From positions 1 to 64,000 of the forward strand of contig CAIQWD010000100.1 of assembly GCA_903875445.1 (NCBI GenBank): a stretch of DNA of 64,000 nucleotides. The letters are read 5' to 3'. Of this stretch, positions 62,294-64,000 are shown one piece after another; position 1 is the stretch's first letter; the number at the start of each line of letters is the position of its first letter. The translations under genes and the position numbers were made by a program. The DNA is from an uncultured delta proteobacterium (GTDB lineage Bacteria > Desulfobacterota > Desulfobulbia > Desulfobulbales > Desulfocapsaceae). Below the pieces are notes generated by a model that worked only from the letters and a program-made list of their open reading frames with translations, was not told where the DNA came from and did not search any database.

Positions 62294-62364
62294 TACCTTA
62301 GAAATTCTTTTCTTGTTTTTTAAGAAAGAATTTCGTGAAGGTACTTATCCCCCCTTGTGGGGGG
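62292..62364 (+). repeat. Two hairpins after the glutamate synthase operon
   Basis: A long imperfect inverted repeat (AGTACCTTAGAAATTCTTT at 62292-62310 against AAAGAATTTCGTGAAGGTAC at 62325-62344) starts on the stop codon. It is followed by a perfect CCCCCC-TTGT-GGGGGG hairpin at 62349-62364. Neither has a T-run behind it, so they may protect the mRNA end. Confidence 0.6.
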
Positions 62365-62395
62365 TTAGAGCCGTTCGAATCAAAGAGAGGACGGA

Positions 62396-62429
62396 AAGCG
62401 CTTCAGCCGGTTGGTTGAAGCGCTTTTTT
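62396..62429 (+). terminator. Rho-independent terminator of the glutamate synthase operon
   Basis: AAGCGCTTCA and TGAAGCGCTT form a perfect 10-bp stem with a 10-base loop, followed by TTTT. It lies about 100 bases after the last stop. The convergent small gene ends seven bases further, so the stem may serve both strands. Confidence 0.88.
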
Positions 62430-62435
62430 ATCGGA

Positions 62436-62708
62436 TCATCTACGGATCAAGCGGATAGTCACATCATATTTTGCGGTTTCGATATCGGCAGGAAGAAGGC
62501 TTGCATCCGGCACCATTATTGTCAGCACCCTGCCTTTTCGTGGATCGACGCCCTGCTTGGTACGCCTTTCTCGCCCGGATGGTCCGGCAATTCCCTTCCT
62601 GGGAGGGCGGACATGCAACAACTGGGCTTCGATAAAATTACCGCCTTTTGCCGGTAATTTCTGAGCCTGCGACGGCAGGGGGGGAATGGAACCGATAATA
62701 ATTTCCAT
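62436..62708 (-). CDS. Small basic protein of unknown function
   Basis: A 90-residue protein (MEIIIGSIPPLPSQAQKLPA). It is rich in Pro, Arg and Lys in the middle (RPPRKGIAGPSGRERRTKQG) and has a regular C-terminus (PADIETAKYDVTIRLIRR). A good AGGAG site lies 8 bases before the ATG at 62708, which supports expression. I recognise no family. Its stop lies next to the terminator of the glutamate synthase operon. Confidence 0.55.
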   Translation of the reverse strand: MEIIIGSIPPLPSQAQKLPAKGGNFIEAQLLHVRPPRKGIAGPSGRERRTKQGVDPRKGRVLTIMVPDASLLPADIETAKYDVTIRLIRR

Positions 62709-62823
62709 ATGCTACACTCCTTCTGTGACGGTTGTAGCAGTAGTAACCCATCTCCCCAAAAACATCAAGAAAAGTTATAATAGCAGCCAGTCATAAGCGA
62801 CTGCCTCGTGCAAATGTGTGACC

Positions 62824-64000
62824 ATGACCGACCCCTTAAAAAAAATCCTCGAACCGATCAAGGAACTCCAGAATATTCGCGGTATCGATCTGCCCATCGG
62901 CCTGGAATTTCTGCAGCTCGTGGTAACCGGCCCGCCTGGTGCGGGAAAATCATATTATATTGAACAGATACGCGGATGGCCCAACGAAGGCTACCTCGAT
63001 CTGACGCAGCGAAACTGGTGGAAAAATCAATCCCTGGTTTTTCGCCCGAGAGAAGTACACCTTGGCCTGCCTTTTCAGGGCATTGCCGAAGCGGTGACGG
63101 TATTCGACAAAGAATATTTGCGCTGCACCGCCCCACCGGCAATAGATTATCCGCGAATTAAGCTCCCCCCGGCCAAGAAATATTTTATCCAAACCGATTG
63201 GCGCAACAGATATATTTTTGAATTTCTTATCCCCAGCCCCTCGACCATTTATGAGCAACGCCTGGCACGGCAGAGCGAGGGCTATTTCCCGGTAGACGAC
63301 AACCTCAGCCTGGAAATGGTCAGGCAGCAGGTCGCCGTCTACAAAGAAGTGGCACTCTATCTGCACCGGGCCGGGCTCAATGTCTACTTGCGGAAAAGCC
63401 TCGACAAGCCGCCGATGATCATCGCCGAGAAGGGTGTTGCCAGCGTCCCCCGCTGGACCCTTGATAAAAGCCCCCGCCGGCCAAGCCTGCGGACTGTTGC
63501 CGGCTGGAAATGGCTGGCCCTCAGCCGGTACCCGATTCGCTGGATCACCCTCGGCAGCGAGCCTCAGACCCTGGAGAGTGCCGGGCGTATCGCCCACGAC
63601 GGCAAGAGTTTCGAACTCCTTCTCGGTGATACCCGCCTGCGTTTCCAGCCGGAAATACCTATCGGCAGCAAAAAACACACCAGCCGGAAAAACTGGATCA
63701 TCAATAGCCACCAGGGCTGTTCGCACAGGACCATCAGTGGCTTCCTCCGCCTCCGCGTCGGGGAAACGATTGTCATTGGTCGAAACCATAAGGAGTTTTG
63801 CCAGCTCTTTCAGTTAACCGAAAATGTTGCCGATAAACACGTCAGCGTGACCAACCGCAAAGGCGATCTCATCCTCACGCCTCTGGTCGGCGACCAACCG
63901 ACACAGGTACAAAGACTCGATGATCTCGACTATCGAGAACAGCTGGAGCGCGGCCGCCATAAGGCCTTGCTGGAGATTGGCAGGCTCTATGGCCAAACAC
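62824..64000 (+). CDS. P-loop NTPase with FHA-like domain (cut by right edge)
   Basis: An open frame of 392 codons from the ATG at 62824 to the window end, without a stop. The start reads MTDPLKKILEPIKELQNIRG, then a Walker A motif GPPGAGKS at residues 36-43 in a short kinase-like domain (about 30-190). Residues about 310-365 contain VGETIVIGRN and ADKHVSVTNRKGDLILTP, which resembles a forkhead-associated fold (IGR, S.xH/SVxN pattern). The visible end (RHKALLEIGRLYGQ) looks like the start of another domain. The minus-strand frame across the same bases (62950-63789) is a shadow. Function unknown; a phospho-signalling ATPase is plausible. Confidence 0.75.
   Translation, partial: MTDPLKKILEPIKELQNIRGIDLPIGLEFLQLVVTGPPGAGKSYYIEQIRGWPNEGYLDLTQRNWWKNQSLVFRPREVHLGLPFQGIAEAVTVFDKEYLRCTAPPAIDYPRIKLPPAKKYFIQTDWRNRYIFEFLIPSPSTIYEQRLARQSEGYFPVDDNLSLEMVRQQVAVYKEVALYLHRAGLNVYLRKSLDKPPMIIAEKGVASVPRWTLDKSPRRPSLRTVAGWKWLALSRYPIRWITLGSEPQTLESAGRIAHDGKSFELLLGDTRLRFQPEIPIGSKKHTSRKNWIINSHQGCSHRTISGFLRLRVGETIVIGRNHKEFCQLFQLTENVADKHVSVTNRKGDLILTPLVGDQPTQVQRLDDLDYREQLERGRHKALLEIGRLYGQT

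Noticed and set aside
62950-63789. 279-codon minus-strand open frame at the right edge
   Set aside because: The plus strand has a longer continuous frame with a Walker A motif and FHA-like pattern, so the minus frame is a shadow.

Overview
The window looks like chromosomal DNA of a Gram-negative, anaerobic or sulfur-metabolising bacterium, most plausibly a Desulfobacterota (Desulfobulbales-like) member. This is an inference from several features: a three-gene ferredoxin-type glutamate synthase, an ErcA-like alcohol dehydrogenase beside a histidine kinase, an HD-GYP protein, the gene order rimP-nusA-ylxR-infB-rbfA-nrnA-truB-rpsO-pnp-dut, and outer-membrane polysaccharide machinery. I see no rRNA, tRNA, CRISPR array or intact insertion sequence.

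Layout. (a) 1-6.1 kb, minus strand: variable part of an exopolysaccharide locus, with a membrane protein cut by the window edge, a polysaccharide pyruvyl transferase, an FrhB-like iron-sulfur protein, a flippase and the initiating sugar-phosphate transferase. Remnants of an acyltransferase and of gmd lie between them. (b) 6.5-10.9 kb: a dense cluster of toxin-antitoxin modules. Two or three look intact (VapBC, HepT/MntA, a DUF4258/DUF2283 pair). In the others the antitoxin-side gene is intact and the toxin is truncated, deleted or frameshifted. (c) 11.1-23.8 kb, minus strand: the conserved part of the polysaccharide locus. Read in transcription order it holds a SurA-like lipoprotein, a HAMP protein and a metallopeptidase, then a glycine-rich secreted protein, an outer-membrane beta-barrel, a FecR-domain protein, a Wza-like exporter, a Wzc-like tyrosine kinase, a CpsB-like phosphatase, an O-antigen ligase/polymerase and a TPR protein. 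A DUF4143 ATPase and a four-helix-bundle (IVP) gene interrupt it. (d) 24.0-29.3 kb: purine and methylthioadenosine salvage (apt, mtnP), ErcA-like dehydrogenase plus hybrid kinase, and asd. (e) 29.3-40.1 kb: HD-GYP protein with a partner sharing its N-terminal domain, a TPR lipoprotein, an unusually long class A penicillin-binding protein and an MltD-type transglycosylase. (f) 40.1-51.9 kb: the nusA/infB translation and RNA-processing operon, ending with dut and a WalJ-type hydrolase. (g) 52.3-62.3 kb, plus strand: topB-rsfS-thrC, then the glutamate synthase operon. (h) The right edge cuts a P-loop/FHA-like gene.

The genes fall into working groups. The polysaccharide locus covers initiation (sugar-phosphate transferase), flipping (Wzx), polymerisation, length control and export (Wzc, CpsB, Wza, beta-barrel), and decoration by pyruvylation. 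The nusA block is the standard transcription-translation operon. The glutamate synthase is split at the amidotransferase, but its GXGXG domain is fused to the NAD(P)H-oxidoreductase subunit.

The most notable non-genic signals are four. A palindromic repeat (38.18 and 46.63 kb) has compensatory base-pair changes between its copies. A GC-skewed minisatellite sits inside two polysaccharide genes and encodes a Pro/Ser linker in one phase and a hydrophobic membrane segment in another. A 40-bp dispersed repeat lies at 8.58 and 56.74 kb. A 52-bp repeat in the toxin-antitoxin cluster carries a decayed coding motif. All functional calls rest on reading the sequence and on recalled family features; no database search was run.
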